From: J013 sp038521775
GTDB lineage: Bacteria; Pseudomonadota; Alphaproteobacteria; Rhodobacterales; Rhodobacteraceae
Reading direction: 5' to 3'
DNA length: 6,690 nt
NCBI GenBank assembly: GCA_038521775.1
Contig: JBCBKN010000264.1
Coordinates: forward strand, 1-6,690
The position numbers and the translations under genes were made by a program. Shown here in pieces: positions 6,228-6,690 of this stretch. Every line of letters starts with the position of its first letter. Positions within the stretch are counted from its first letter, which is position 1. The notes under the pieces were generated by a model that saw only the letters and a list, made by a program, of their open reading frames with translations, did not search any database and had not been told where the DNA came from.

Positions 6228-6690
6228 CTATCCCGCCGGGTGCCGCACCCCGCCACAGCTCTCCCGGATCACCAGCTTTGGGGCAAACACCTCATGGCGT
6301 GGCGGCGCGGCTGGCGCATCAAGCCGCGCAATCAACAGCTCGGCCGCGCGCCGCCCCAGCTTGGCGGGATTGTCGAGCGCCGTGGTCAGGGCCGGGTGAT
6401 AGGCCGCCGCCTCCTCGGTGCCGCCGATGCCCACGATTGCCACATCCGCGCCGGGCACAAGCCCCGCCTTTCGCACCGCGTTCAAGGCGCCAAAGGCCAC
6501 CAGATCGTTGAAACAGACGATCCCCGTGGGCCGAGGGTCGCGCGCCAGCACCTGTGCGGTGGCAGCCGCCCCCTCCAACAGCCGGGGCGGGGTCTGCAGC
6601 CAGAGCGTCTCCTGCCAGGCCAGACCGGCCTCGGAAAGCGCTGCCCTGAACCCTGCCAGCCGGTCATCGGCGGTGTTGACCCCGGGGCGG
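6228..6690 (-). CDS. LacI-family transcriptional regulator (5' truncated, ligand-binding half only)
   Basis: On the minus strand an open frame runs from the right edge to a TAG at 6228-6230. About 153 residues are visible of the usual 330-350, so the helix-turn-helix and first ligand-binding lobe are outside the window. The visible part matches the periplasmic-binding-protein-like domain: NTADDRLAGFRAALSEAG, then GIVCFNDLVAFGALNAVRKAGLVPGADVAIVGIGG, then HPALTTALDNPAKLGRRAAELLIARL. The position that reads GYDDTED in LacI reads GIGGTEE here (6411-6431), so both aspartates are replaced by glycines. It is convergent to the transport/catabolic operon, and LacI-type regulators next to CUT1 operons usually control them and bind the substrate or a metabolite. 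That target is inferred. The internal TTG at 6578 is not the real start, since the frame and homology continue upstream. Confidence 0.92.
   Translation of the reverse strand, partial: RPGVNTADDRLAGFRAALSEAGLAWQETLWLQTPPRLLEGAAATAQVLARDPRPTGIVCFNDLVAFGALNAVRKAGLVPGADVAIVGIGGTEEAAAYHPALTTALDNPAKLGRRAAELLIARLDAPAAPPRHEVFAPKLVIRESCGGVRHPAG

Noticed and set aside
4452..6256. Long minus-strand open frames opposite the fusion and dehydrogenase genes
   Set aside because: No recognisable motifs or starts are seen, and the plus strand carries two complete domain-rich proteins over the same bases.

Overview
The window is very GC-rich, with strong G/C preference at third codon positions and dense genes. 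It also carries an intergenic motif (TTGGCAAAAATACTCC followed by G-rich sequence) that I recall as common between genes in Rhodobacteraceae. Together these suggest a chromosome or large replicon of an alphaproteobacterium of the Rhodobacter/Paracoccus/Roseobacter type. This is judged by eye, not by database search.

Layout: (1) the 3' two thirds of an ABC importer ATPase of the MalK/UgpC type, cut by the left edge; (2) a 150-bp array of six imperfect hairpin-forming repeats that begins on the ATPase stop codon and runs almost to the next ribosome binding site; (3) a Tat-exported family 1 solute-binding protein; (4) a GC hairpin, then two MalF/MalG-like permeases that overlap by 8 nt; (5) a two-domain protein joining a 2-hydroxychromene-2-carboxylate isomerase/kappa-GST-like domain to a VOC (glyoxalase-fold) domain; (6) a beta-hydroxyacid dehydrogenase that looks most like L-threonate dehydrogenase (LtnD), joined to the previous gene by an ATGA overlap; (7) an 82-bp convergent intergenic gap; (8) on the minus strand, the C-terminal ligand-binding half of a LacI-family regulator, cut by the right edge.

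Working model (inference): genes 1-6 form one operon. The CUT1-type importer brings in a sugar, polyol or sugar acid. The dehydrogenase oxidises the alpha- or beta-hydroxy acid made from it, and the fusion protein handles a reactive intermediate. The LacI-type regulator, convergent and just downstream, is the likely local sensor. The transport genes and regulator are of ordinary type. The unusual parts are the isomerase-VOC fusion, the repeat array between ATPase and binding-protein genes, and the loss of the conserved Asp pair in the regulator's ligand-binding motif. No RNA genes, insertion sequences, CRISPR arrays or phage genes were seen.
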